Below, piece by piece: positions 44,501-52,689 of a DNA stretch of 64,000 bases. Position numbers and translations under genes: made by a program. Where the stretch lies: the NCBI RefSeq assembly GCF_003627955.1, contig NZ_RBWS01000005.1, forward strand, positions 368,693 through 432,692. The letters are read 5' to 3'. The notes beneath the pieces were generated by a model. That model made no database searches. It had not been told where the DNA came from and saw nothing but the letters and a program-made list of their open reading frames with translations. Each line of letters opens with the position of its first letter. The first letter of the stretch is position 1. This DNA comes from Sphingobacterium puteale (lineage in GTDB: Bacteria > Bacteroidota > Bacteroidia > Sphingobacteriales > Sphingobacteriaceae).

Positions 44501-45487
44501 ATGTTAAAATTATTCCTTTTGATCATAATCAGCTTCTTATCGTTCAATTATGGTACAGCTCAGATTAAATGTGCGTCACTATTAAAGAAAAAATTTGGGA
44601 ATCAAAGTTATTCTCCGGCTGAATTAGACAGCTTAATCAAAGATTTCTCCAAGCTCACAGCATGCGGACTCGACTCTGTCGCACTAGAAATTGCAACATC
44701 TTTGCCCGGAGTATTTAATACATTGATAACTCCTTCAATGCAAGACCCAAACAAGCTGATTACTTATAGCGAGGTATTCAATAAAATAAAAGAGTTCAAA
44801 GTGTCACCTGAATACCCTACCTTATTGAAATTCCATATTGCCAACAAGGCATTAAGATCACGTCCGGTTAATCTGAAAGAATGGTCAAAGGACAGTTTAT
44901 TATTTCTTGATATTTTTGAAACGGACAAATCAGCAATCGACAAAGGGGAACTGGATGCCTTTTATAGGTTTATGAAGGAAAATAAAATCGGCGAGATAAC
45001 TTATTACCAAGCTTGGGCCATTTTTAAAAACCAGCAAAAGCTAATGGCTCCTCCAAAACAACATAAAAAAATACTTTGGGATGATAACCAGGACAGCACT
45101 CTTTCGGAGGTGATACAGAAAGCTAAAGAACAAAATAAGAGGGTCATTCTCTATTTTTCCGGTTGGACCGATATCACAAGCAGGAGGCTGGAGGCTGAAC
45201 TAATGTATCTAAGTGATGATAAAATGATAAATTATATCCGCAGTAAATTTGTTTTTAAAGCCATCCTTATTGACGACCGAAGTAAACTGACCACAAAGGA
45301 ACTGCAACAAGATTCAAATTTTGTAAAAAACGCTGACAATCGAGGCGCCAAAAACCGAAATATCCAAGCTTATTATACACATTCAAAAAAAACGCCATAT
45401 TTCGTTATGCTAGATGAAACAGGTAAAATTCTGAAATCATTAAGTGAGAATATTACTAAAAACACACTTGATAAATTTTTAGAGTAA
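44501..45487 (+). CDS. Secreted thioredoxin-fold (DsbD C-terminal-like) protein lacking the CxxC
   Basis: The 328-aa protein has a signal peptide (MLKLFLLIIISFLSFNYGTAQ). The C-terminal ~130 residues follow the DsbD-gamma/thioredoxin pattern: VILYFSGWTDITSRRLEAELM, then a strand FKAILIDDRSKLT, a long loop, and cis-Pro-type KKTPYFVMLDETGKIL. The active-site Cys pair, expected within GWTCxNCRxME, is replaced by T-D-I-T-S-R-R, so thiol redox activity must be lost. Its TAA overlaps the first A residues of module 4. Confidence 0.72.
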   Translation: MLKLFLLIIISFLSFNYGTAQIKCASLLKKKFGNQSYSPAELDSLIKDFSKLTACGLDSVALEIATSLPGVFNTLITPSMQDPNKLITYSEVFNKIKEFKVSPEYPTLLKFHIANKALRSRPVNLKEWSKDSLLFLDIFETDKSAIDKGELDAFYRFMKENKIGEITYYQAWAIFKNQQKLMAPPKQHKKILWDDNQDSTLSEVIQKAKEQNKRVILYFSGWTDITSRRLEAELMYLSDDKMINYIRSKFVFKAILIDDRSKLTTKELQQDSNFVKNADNRGAKNRNIQAYYTHSKKTPYFVMLDETGKILKSLSENITKNTLDKFLE

Positions 45488-45579
45488 AAGCCACATCTTA
45501 CGACGTGGCCTTAAATAAATATATGATTCACTAGTGGTCAGCTTTTGGAATGACCTAGCTGACCACTAGTTATTGAATG

Positions 45580-46017
45580 TTATTTATAGGAATTGATTGA
45601 TTTCGACACCTTCCAGTCATTACCTTCGCGGACCAACGTCACAAGATCGGTCTTGGTAAAGTTTTCAAATTTTAAAGTTACTTTGGCAATCATATAATCT
45701 GCAGACTCTTCGATAATATCGGTACTTACAGCACAGTTCAGCTTCTCGCCTTTTTGCTTTTTAAAGAATTTGATAATCTCATAACGGCTATTGGTAGTTG
45801 CATTTGCCTTCTGACTAAAATCTTTAGCAAATAATTGCTCTACTCCTGCTGACTCGCCTTCGGTTGTTATCGCAACATAATGGTCTAGTGCGAAGTCTGC
45901 TGTGGAAAGGTTAACGTTTGCTTTTACTGATTTGGAACCTGATCCTTCAGCGGCCATAGTGAATGTAGATACTGCGATCAAGGCTGCTGCTGCGAATGTT
46001 TTTACTAATGCTTTCAT
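45580..46017 (-). CDS. Secreted NTF2-like module protein, copy 4
   Basis: This 145-aa paralogue has signal peptide MKALVKTFAAAALIAVSTFTMA. The central loop is shortened by a few residues (SQKANATTNS), as in copy 3. The C-terminal strands are conserved (KVSKSINSYK). Substitutions VKANV and FAKDFS distinguish it. It is intact, with its own promoter and terminator. Confidence 0.78.
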   Translation of the reverse strand: MKALVKTFAAAALIAVSTFTMAAEGSGSKSVKANVNLSTADFALDHYVAITTEGESAGVEQLFAKDFSQKANATTNSRYEIIKFFKKQKGEKLNCAVSTDIIEESADYMIAKVTLKFENFTKTDLVTLVREGNDWKVSKSINSYK

Positions 46018-46065
46018 AATGTCTTTATTTTATTGTGTTAGTTGTTTTGTTCTTATTTGTTGATT

Positions 46066-46101
46066 CAAAACTACAACACAATACGCCCATAGCCTATGGG
46101 C
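46066..46101 (-). promoter_or_regulatory. Module promoter with dyad (copy 4, representative)
   Basis: On the minus strand TAGTTTTG (46066-46073) fits the TAnnTTTG -7 box. Centred ~20 bp upstream, where the -33 element should lie, is GCCCATAG-C-CTATGGGC (46085-46101), a perfect 8-bp dyad. The -7 box is conserved in all complete copies. The dyad is perfect here, near-perfect in copies 2 and 9, and weaker in copies 1, 3 and 6. It looks like an operator over the -33 region. Confidence 0.55.
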
Positions 46102-46189
46102 TTTAGACCAACGATCAGGAAAACTCGGTGAATGGCGGAAATGGGGAGGTGAAGTTTGTGCTTTACAGCTTAACAAATGAATATTTGAA

Positions 46190-46540
46190 CAAATCATAGA
46201 CTGGCGGGGCAAACCGCTCTGTCTACGCGTAGATAATGGTCCTGAATTCACCAGTCATCATTTTGAGCTCTGGTGTAAGGACCAAGGCATCGCTATTCAA
46301 TTTATCCAGCCCGGTAAGCCTATGCAGAACGGTTACATCGAACGGTTCAACCGAAGTTATCGCAAAGAAATTTGGATGCTTATTTATTTTTCAACTTGTC
46401 AGAAGTAAGAGAACATACCCAGGCATGGATGGATGAATATAATAACAAAAGACCCCATGAAGGTCTTGGGAATCTTACACCAACAGAATTATCAAAAAAT
46501 ATTAGACACCAACAACAAATAAATCAATTAGTAACGTAAA
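46190..46540 (+). pseudogene. IS3-family transposase remnant, frameshifted
   Basis: The C-terminal part of an IS3-type DDE integrase is readable: RGKPLCLRVDNGPEFTSHHF (second catalytic Asp), IQPGKPMQNGYIERFNRSYRKE (catalytic Glu). After a 1-base loss near 46370 the next frame continues LSEVREHTQAWMDEYNNKRPHEGLGNLTPTEL. The 5' half of the element is missing. The fragment starts just right of module 4, and its right end (about 46575, AATGGGGTACTTAC) interrupts the next gene. Confidence 0.85.
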
Positions 46541-46579
46541 TTAGAAAAGTCCAATCCCAGCCGTCGGAAAATGGGGTAC

Positions 46580-47024
46580 TTACAATTCAGGTACAGAACA
46601 CAGGGAAACCCATAAATCAAAATATTCAATTGGAAACAATCACCGGAGATAAAATTATATTGAAAGATCTTTTGAAGAATAGTGCGACAAAATTAGGTTT
46701 TCTGAGTTTTCATGTAAACAATGTATTATTGAACAGCTAAAATTACTGAAAAAATATAATTCTCCTGTTTTCATGTTAGCCAGTTATCAGGATACACGCT
46801 CTTTGAGAATCTTTTTGGATGAATATAAAATTAATGAGAATATCTATGTTATTGACGAAGGCGCACTTAATATACCTATCGAAACATATCACTTCCCTTA
46901 CTTTTTCACACTAGACAATAAATTCGAATTAAATAATGTATTTTTACCTAGTAAAGAGATACCGGAACTTTCCAGTGAGTATCTCAAATCTATAATAAAA
47001 ATTGAAAAGAAACCAGTTATTTAA
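46580..47024 (+). pseudogene. Thioredoxin-like gene remnant cut by IS and frameshifted
   Basis: From the IS end the frame reads QNIQLETITGDKIILKDLL, then a frameshift around 46695-46710 leads into CKQCIIEQLKLLKKYNSP and on to a normal end at 47024 (IIKIEKKPVI). The CxxC followed by a helix fits a thioredoxin-fold or peroxiredoxin-like protein that has lost its 5' part to the IS3 remnant. The last 83 codons are still open. The end overlaps the region upstream of the TlpA-like gene. Confidence 0.7.
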
Positions 47025-47028
47025 CCTT

Positions 47029-48519
47029 ATGCTTCTTAATATATTAAATAGTAAATCGGTATTTTTATTAATTCTACTTTTTTTTTGCCAAACTTCTTAT
47101 GGATTTAAAAAAAATATAAACGAAACTAATTTCTCGGGTACAATTAAAAATTACGATAACGAACAACGCACAATTACCTTTAACTTTCCTGGCTTTTTTA
47201 ATGAAATTGGAAAAGTGACTGTCCCAATTGACTCTAAAGGTAAATTTCATTTCAAATTACCTATTAGCTATACCCAAAACTTTACCGTAGAGTACGGTGA
47301 AATAGCGACATTGTTATGTATACCTGAAAAACAATTTGAAATAGAAATTGCCGGTGGAATTTTGACTGACAAAAAGAAAATAAGGGATAACAATGAATAC
47401 TTTGTAAAAGTAATTTCACCATTTCAAAAGGAAACAAATGAATTGGTTATAAAATTCTTCAATCAGCTCCCAGCAAAAGAATTTCAGTATGATAATTACT
47501 ACAAAAATCTTGTCCAGAAAGAACCCAAAGATTACTTAGACTATATTAAGTATCGAGAGGGTAAATATCGCGAGTTTCTTGAAAGTTTCATCAAAAACAA
47601 CACTTATAATCAGACTTTTAATGAATGGGCATATAATTACATATCATATGAATCATCTCATGATCTTTTGTATTATACTTGGTACCATCCCACCAAAAAT
47701 AATATAAATTTGAAAACATTTAATATCCCAGAAGAGTATATCAATAGTATCAATACATTTAACCACAAAAACCCACAGATATTTTCTCTCTATTTCACGA
47801 TGTACCTGGAAGAATATGCAAATTTTCTTCTTCGTTCCCAATCAGAATCATGGACTGAAAATGCTATGCAAGCTTACGAACAGAATGGAATCCAGGGCTT
47901 ATTCAAAATATATTCTGAACTTTTCGAAAGTACAACACCGGGGTTAATCAAAGATTATTTGTATACTAAATTTTTTACGGATCTATTCCGCACGATGCCA
48001 GAAGATTTTAATAAAATATATTCTGATCAAAGAGTGAAAACACCACTTTTAAGAAATATACTTAAAAACCTTATGGAGACCAATAAAGCGACCGTCCCAA
48101 AAGAGAAAGGCGATATTGAGCAGATTGAGTCCGAAACAAGTTTCAACGATATTATTCAAAAGTATAAGGGAAATATTATATACATAGACCTATGGGCCCC
48201 TTGGTGTGAACCCTGTTTAAATGAAATGCCTTTTTCGAAAGAACTCCAGGTAAAATTGGATGCTAAAAATATAACCTTTTTATTTTTGGCTGTTAATACA
48301 CAGGAAGGTACATGGAAATCAACAATAGATAGATTAGGATTGAAAGGGAAGCATATCTTGCTGTCAAAGGACCAATATAATTTAATAGCAGCTAAGTTCA
48401 ATATCCAGGGTATTCCCAGGTACTTAATCATTGGTAAGGACGGCGAAATTATTAACAGTAATGCGCCAAGCCCAAGCTCATCCACTATTTATGAAATATT
48501 AAAAAATTTATCAGAGTAA
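47029..48519 (+). CDS. TlpA-like thiol-disulfide protein with large N-terminal domain
   Basis: The protein is 496 aa from the ATG at 47029; an in-frame TTG at 47002 would add 9 residues. It has a signal peptide (SVFLLILLFFCQTSYG), a beta-rich N-terminal domain (about 30-110, similar to DUF4369-type) and a long helical middle. The C-terminal thioredoxin domain has IIYIDLWAPWCEPCLNEMPF (active CxxC) and cis-Pro GIPRYLIIGKDG. It is a periplasmic oxidoreductase of the TlpA/ResA type. It lies just behind a broken thioredoxin-like gene with which it was probably co-transcribed. Confidence 0.85.
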   Translation: MLLNILNSKSVFLLILLFFCQTSYGFKKNINETNFSGTIKNYDNEQRTITFNFPGFFNEIGKVTVPIDSKGKFHFKLPISYTQNFTVEYGEIATLLCIPEKQFEIEIAGGILTDKKKIRDNNEYFVKVISPFQKETNELVIKFFNQLPAKEFQYDNYYKNLVQKEPKDYLDYIKYREGKYREFLESFIKNNTYNQTFNEWAYNYISYESSHDLLYYTWYHPTKNNINLKTFNIPEEYINSINTFNHKNPQIFSLYFTMYLEEYANFLLRSQSESWTENAMQAYEQNGIQGLFKIYSELFESTTPGLIKDYLYTKFFTDLFRTMPEDFNKIYSDQRVKTPLLRNILKNLMETNKATVPKEKGDIEQIESETSFNDIIQKYKGNIIYIDLWAPWCEPCLNEMPFSKELQVKLDAKNITFLFLAVNTQEGTWKSTIDRLGLKGKHILLSKDQYNLIAAKFNIQGIPRYLIIGKDGEIINSNAPSPSSSTIYEILKNLSE

Positions 48520-48702
48520 ACACATTTTGTTTAAAACACATATAATGATCAGAAATATAACTATATATCCTATTTTCAGTTGCACTGTTCGCCTGCCAAT
48601 CCAATAAATTAGAACAAATTCATTACAACTTTTGATTTGAAAAAGTGAATATATACGACACATCGAAATTTGTTATCTTTGCTTTACTAATTATTAATCT
48701 TA

Positions 48703-49155
48703 ATGGAAAGCCCCGAAATACAAATAGAAAAATCTCATAAAAAAATTTTAGAACAAGGGATATTTATTGTCACATTATTAGATGTAATAGGTTCATTGCT
48801 CTCGCGATGGCTCAATATTGACTATGGATGGTTCTCAATTCCATCAGTAACTGTATATATTGGTATGTCATATTTAATTGCACGCAAACAGAATCTAAAA
48901 ACAACGTTGTCATCAGTCACCAAATTAGCGCTCTATGATGCAACTATAGGGTTTATATTATCGCTTTTACTTGAGGCTAACGTTGGCGGATTTGAGAAAG
49001 ATATTTATAAGCTTGGAATAATTGGGTGGATTTTTGTGATCATTTTAGCAGCAATTATCGCGAATGTTTTAGGCTTAATCGGCTATGTACTGGCATTGCG
49101 GAGAAAAAAATTAAAGTCAGATTCATCAGCAATGTATAAAGAATTGGAGGAGTAA
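48703..49155 (+). CDS. Four-span membrane protein
   Basis: The 150-aa protein has four hydrophobic segments (GIFIVTLLDVIGSLLSRW, FSIPSVTVYIGMSYLIA, ALYDATIGFILSLLL, IGWIFVIILAAIIANVLGLIGYVLAL). Both ends are charged and probably cytoplasmic. No family is recognised. A TATCTTTG box at 48674-48681 lies 22 bp before the ATG, so the gene has its own promoter. Cargo before module 5. Confidence 0.65.
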   Translation: MESPEIQIEKSHKKILEQGIFIVTLLDVIGSLLSRWLNIDYGWFSIPSVTVYIGMSYLIARKQNLKTTLSSVTKLALYDATIGFILSLLLEANVGGFEKDIYKLGIIGWIFVIILAAIIANVLGLIGYVLALRRKKLKSDSSAMYKELEE

Positions 49156-49384
49156 TAAAACTATTTTAAATCAGCGGCTGTTCTCACTATACCAAATGGC
49201 TATTAGCTACCTTTCAAAAGAAAGGACCAACATAAAAATTGGCGTCGTACAGTGAAAATCCAATTGTCTTTAAAACATTGGATAACGAAACAAAAAAGAG
49301 GAAACGATAGGAAACATAAAAATTACTGTACAGATAAACGCTAAGAGAAAGGGTCTGATGAGAATCAGGCCCTTTTGACGTAAC
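49156..49384. repeat. ~225-bp repeat A attached to module 5
   Basis: This is the second copy of the segment at 36194-36418, with scattered substitutions. It includes the GGGTCTGAT-GAGA-ATCAGGCCC hairpin (49351-49372) followed by TTTTG, which can terminate the preceding plus-strand gene. Its end is continuous with the module's left edge. Confidence 0.85.
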
Positions 49385-49874
49385 AAAGCCACGTCTCACG
49401 ACATGGCCTTAATTAAACATATGACTCACTAGTGGTTTGTCTCCTGCTTCCGGCAAACCACCAGTGATAAGGAACTATTTATACGAATTGATTGATTTGG
49501 AGACTTTCCATTTATTGCCTTCGCGCTCTAAGGTAACCAGATCAGCCTTTGTGAAGTTTTCAAATTTCAATGTTACTTTAGCCACCATATAATCGGCAGA
49601 CTCTTCTATGATATCGGTGCTTACTGCACAGTTCAAACGTTCACCTTTTTGTTTTTTCAGAGATTTAACCACTGCATCACGGCTATGAGATTGTGCATTG
49701 GAAGATTGGATCTTTTGGTTGAAATCTTCAGCGAACAATTGCTCTACTCCAGCTGATTCGCCTTCGGTAGTGACCGCAACGTAGTGATCCAGTGCCAATT
49801 CTGCTGTAGAAAGGTTAATGTTTGCTTTTGCTGATTTGAAGCCTGGTCCTTCAGCTGCCATAGCGAAAGTGGAT
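49385..49874 (-). repeat. Array module copy 5, right part deleted
   Basis: The terminator is at about 49385-49410. The second hairpin is CACTAGTGGTTTG (49427-49439) with CAAACCACCAGTG (49454-49466), one mismatch. Similarity to the other copies stops at ...AAAGTGGAT (49874), inside the signal-peptide region. The promoter and right edge are gone. The 3' part is nearly identical to copy 7. Confidence 0.88.
49475..49874 (-). pseudogene. Secreted NTF2-like module protein, copy 5, 5'-truncated
   Basis: The mature-protein codons are intact (AAEGPGFKSAKANINLST to KVSKSINSYK). The start codon, most of the signal peptide and the promoter are deleted, with the break after codons for S-T-F-A-M-A. An internal ATG at 49861 would give a cytoplasmic protein without signal. 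The sequence beyond the break is the start of another gene. Confidence 0.85.
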
Positions 49875-49944
49875 CATCTAACCTTCTTCCAAAAGCCATT
49901 ATTCTAGCGGGTATATTTAGCCATTTAATATCGTATTGTGCCAT
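49875..49944 (-). pseudogene. 5' fragment (about 24 codons) of a lost cargo gene
   Basis: An ATG at 49944 opens MAQYDIKWLNIPARIMAFGR..., which reads like a true N-terminus on the minus strand. After ~24 codons it runs out of frame into the truncated module gene. One deletion removing the rest of this gene and the right part of module 5 explains both partial genes. Confidence 0.55.
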
Positions 49945-49961
49945 ATTACTCAACTCAAAAT

Positions 49962-50168
49962 CTATTTAAATCGAAATAGTTTAACGAGAATAAAATGGAT
50001 AATAAAGGCAATAAAAATGCAAACAAAAAGTCGTATTATAAGGCTTAGTACATATGATGGAATTTCAGAAAACTCAATTTTACCTGTAAAAAGATTTACA
50101 AGAGTATAAAGGGAAAATAAAAACAAACAATACTTTATAATAATCCATAGCATTTTATTTTTTTTCAT
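49962..50168 (-). CDS. Small two-span membrane protein
   Basis: The 68-aa protein has a basic start (MKKNKMLW) and two hydrophobic helices (IIKYCLFLFSLYTLVNLF and LIIRLFVCIFIAFIIHFILV), ending KLFRFK. No family is recognised. It ends 17 bp before the start of the lost cargo gene, so the two may have formed an operon. Confidence 0.55.
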   Translation of the reverse strand: MKKNKMLWIIIKYCLFLFSLYTLVNLFTGKIEFSEIPSYVLSLIIRLFVCIFIAFIIHFILVKLFRFK

Positions 50169-50233
50169 CTCAATTATTTATATACACTCTTTTCCGTAGG
50201 CATACCTATCAACTCACAATAATACGAAAAAAT

Positions 50234-50904
50234 AAAAGCCACATCTCACGAGGTGGCCTTAAATAAACATATGATTCACTAGCGGTCAGCCTGCGCTAAT
50301 TGGGCTGACCGCTAACTTTGAAAAAATACTTAATAAGTGTTAACTGAGCTTGATACTTTCCAGTGGTCACCTTCATGTACAAAGGTAACCAGGTCGGTCT
50401 TGCTGAAGCCCTCAAATTTCAAAGTCACTTTAGCGACCATATAGTCTGCCGATTCCTCGATGATATCCGTGCTTACTACACAGTTTAGCTTTTCGCCTTT
50501 TTGTTTTTTCAAGGATTTAACCACTTCACTACGACTGTTAGACTGTGCATCGGAAGCTTGGATCTTTTGATTAAAATCTTCTGCGAATAACTGCTCCACA
50601 CCTGCTGACTCTCCTTCTGTTGTTACCGCAACATAATGCTCAAGGGCGAAGTCTGCAGTTGAAAGGTTAACATTTGCTTTTGCTGATTTTGAACCTGGTC
50701 CCTCTGCGGCCATAGCGAAAGTGGATACTGCAATTAAAACTGCTGCGGCGAATGTTTTTACTAGCGTTTTCATAATGTCTTTATTTAGATTGTTAGTTTT
50801 TAGTTCTTATTTGTTGACTCAAAACTACAACACAATACCCTCCTAGCCTACCAGCTTTAGACTAACGAACAGGAAAACTCGGTGAATGGTGGAAATGGGA
50901 AGGT
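50234..50904 (-). repeat. Array module copy 6
   Basis: The terminator is at 50236-50260. The second hairpin is TAGCGGTCAGCC (50280-50291) with GGCTGACCGCTA (50303-50314), 12 bp perfect. The right edge reads GGGAAGGT, one base different from the other copies. Confidence 0.9.
50330..50773 (-). CDS. Secreted NTF2-like module protein, copy 6
   Basis: This 147-aa paralogue has signal peptide MKTLVKTFAAAVLIAVSTFAMA. The loop reads QKIQASDAQSNS. The end is changed to VSSSVNTY without the usual final Lys. VHEGDHW matches copy 9 at this place, suggesting an exchanged patch. Intact. Confidence 0.78.
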   Translation of the reverse strand: MKTLVKTFAAAVLIAVSTFAMAAEGPGSKSAKANVNLSTADFALEHYVAVTTEGESAGVEQLFAEDFNQKIQASDAQSNSRSEVVKSLKKQKGEKLNCVVSTDIIEESADYMVAKVTLKFEGFSKTDLVTFVHEGDHWKVSSSVNTY

Positions 50905-50931
50905 AAGATACTGTAGGTAAAAAAATAATTA

Positions 50932-50939
50932 TATCTTTG
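50932..50939 (+). promoter_or_regulatory. TAnnTTTG -7 box of the lipoprotein operon
   Basis: TATCTTTG lies 26 bp before the ATG at 50966 and just right of module 6. The four plus-strand lipoprotein genes behind it have 8-11-bp gaps and no other promoter box was noted. Confidence 0.55.
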
Positions 50940-50965
50940 ACTACTTATTTAGCCAAATAAAAAAA

Positions 50966-52678
50966 ATGAAAAGTACTCCTCCTAGAAAGGTGAATAAATC
51001 CCAAGGGAAAACACTTGTTCTCTATTTTTTAATTTTAATGATTTGCTATAGTTGCAAAAAGAGCGAACAACCCACTCCAGTAGAAAATCAGCCCCTAAAA
51101 TTAGAAACTATAGGCGTTGATGCTGCCAACAGGAAGAGTATCGTGTTTGCGGGCCGTGTATTGTATCTCAATAGTGAAAAAATAAAGGATCATGGGTTCG
51201 TATTGAAATCTGGTTTTGGAACCTCTGATGTAGAAAAAAAATATTCATTGGGAACTACCATTCAGATTGGTAAAGTACTGAAGAAAATTGAACCGCCAGC
51301 GGAAGTCCTCGAAACTGGTCGGGGAGAATATAGATTTTATATCGAAACGGACAAAAGTACCTATTATGGAGAAACCGTCAAGTTTCAGCTATCAAATGTT
51401 TTTATAGACTATCAAACCGGCCTATTGGCTACCGCTGGGGAGACAATCACAGTAAGCGGTGACTTCAAAGATGTAAAAAAGGAAAACTATAAGCTTCGTT
51501 GTGATTACAACAGCCCAATAGAAATAGATTATAACATCGACGCCACAAAGAAGAAAATAACATTTACGGTACCAGGTGGGTATCGTCATGGCGTAAATCT
51601 CAGTTTCTATCTAAGTCCAATCCAAGGCGTAACAAATTTAAATAGCGATATCGGTCTAGCATCGGTTAGCATATTGGGAACACTCACCCCACCCACGCAA
51701 TATAATTATAATTACAATGATTACCTGCGCCTGTCGGGAGTTGGGCTCCCCCCAGATCGGGCTTCGTCATTTTATGTCATAATTGGTGATAAGCTGTTCC
51801 CTTATTATCAAGAGTTATTACTGAGTGACATGATCTATGATCAGCCCAAAATGGCCTACAGAATCGGGTACTATAATGGACGGGATACCGTTATTTTCGA
51901 CAAAAAGATTACCCTCAATACCCCAAAATCTACAGATTTGGTTATCCGTCGATCTTTTGTTCATCCAGGGCGATCGATTCCTGTCACAGGTATTATTCCG
52001 TATAACTATAGTTTTATGCCTACGATGAGTGTGGGCGGTAAAACTGCCAGTTACTATCCAACGTGGAACGGCGATGATAAAATAACGATCAGTGATCTTC
52101 CGGATGGAAACTATCCATTTATTATGGAGGGACCTTTCGCCAGATTTGAAAGTAAAGAAAAAATTGTCGTAAAGTCCCTAAAAATAACCGGAGCAAGCTC
52201 ATCAAAAGGATATTATGGTGCACAGATAAAAATTCCGGGTAATTTCATTGCGGGAGATCACTACTATGCCAGATTAGGGGACCAGGGAGATGAGAGCTTG
52301 CAGGTTTCCAATGGTAGCGCTACGCTCGATATCCCCAACATTAAACCTGGAAAAGTAAAAATTACGGTGATGTACAATGACGATCATGGCAAACAGCATG
52401 TATTCCCCACCGAACATCAAGTTGAAGTCCTCGCTCCTATCTTTGATGATTTATATCCAAAATCGGCTAAGCCTGGTGATGTTATCACATTAAAGGGAAA
52501 AGGGCTAGGCTACTGCGCGATTTTTATGGGTGGTGTCCGCTTGATCTCAGTGGGTGGAACAATAGACCAACCGCAAGTATTTATACCCAGGGATGTCTTC
52601 TTCAAAGGAAAGGTGCGCATCAGTGCACAATACAAAACGGATTGGATTGAATGCAAAGAGGCATTTGAATTATTATAA
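50966..52678 (+). CDS. TIG-domain lipoprotein 1 of 4
   Basis: The 570-aa lipoprotein has a lipobox MICYSC with C30 followed by K-K-S-E. The rest is beta-rich, with IPT/TIG-like repeats. The clearest is C-terminal: IFDDLYPKSAKPGDVITLKGKGLG followed by F-M-G-G-V. It shares a common layout with the next three genes (YxFYxxT-T-Y near residue 130, GRDTVIF in the middle). Lys/acidic residues after the lipid Cys resemble the surface-export signal of Bacteroidota lipoproteins, so it may be on the cell surface. No enzymatic motif. Confidence 0.8.
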   Translation: MKSTPPRKVNKSQGKTLVLYFLILMICYSCKKSEQPTPVENQPLKLETIGVDAANRKSIVFAGRVLYLNSEKIKDHGFVLKSGFGTSDVEKKYSLGTTIQIGKVLKKIEPPAEVLETGRGEYRFYIETDKSTYYGETVKFQLSNVFIDYQTGLLATAGETITVSGDFKDVKKENYKLRCDYNSPIEIDYNIDATKKKITFTVPGGYRHGVNLSFYLSPIQGVTNLNSDIGLASVSILGTLTPPTQYNYNYNDYLRLSGVGLPPDRASSFYVIIGDKLFPYYQELLLSDMIYDQPKMAYRIGYYNGRDTVIFDKKITLNTPKSTDLVIRRSFVHPGRSIPVTGIIPYNYSFMPTMSVGGKTASYYPTWNGDDKITISDLPDGNYPFIMEGPFARFESKEKIVVKSLKITGASSSKGYYGAQIKIPGNFIAGDHYYARLGDQGDESLQVSNGSATLDIPNIKPGKVKITVMYNDDHGKQHVFPTEHQVEVLAPIFDDLYPKSAKPGDVITLKGKGLGYCAIFMGGVRLISVGGTIDQPQVFIPRDVFFKGKVRISAQYKTDWIECKEAFELL

Positions 52679-52689
52679 CCAAAAAATTT

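Larger units (their letters stand above)
45486..46150 (-). repeat. Array module copy 4
   Basis: The terminator is AAGCCAC 45488-45494 with GTGGC 45505-45509. The second hairpin is ACTAGTGGTCAGC (45530-45542) with GCTGACCACTAGT (45558-45570), 13 bp perfect. The left edge directly abuts the stop codon of the plus-strand cargo gene. The right edge GGGGAGGT at 46150 is followed by IS3 debris. Confidence 0.9.
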
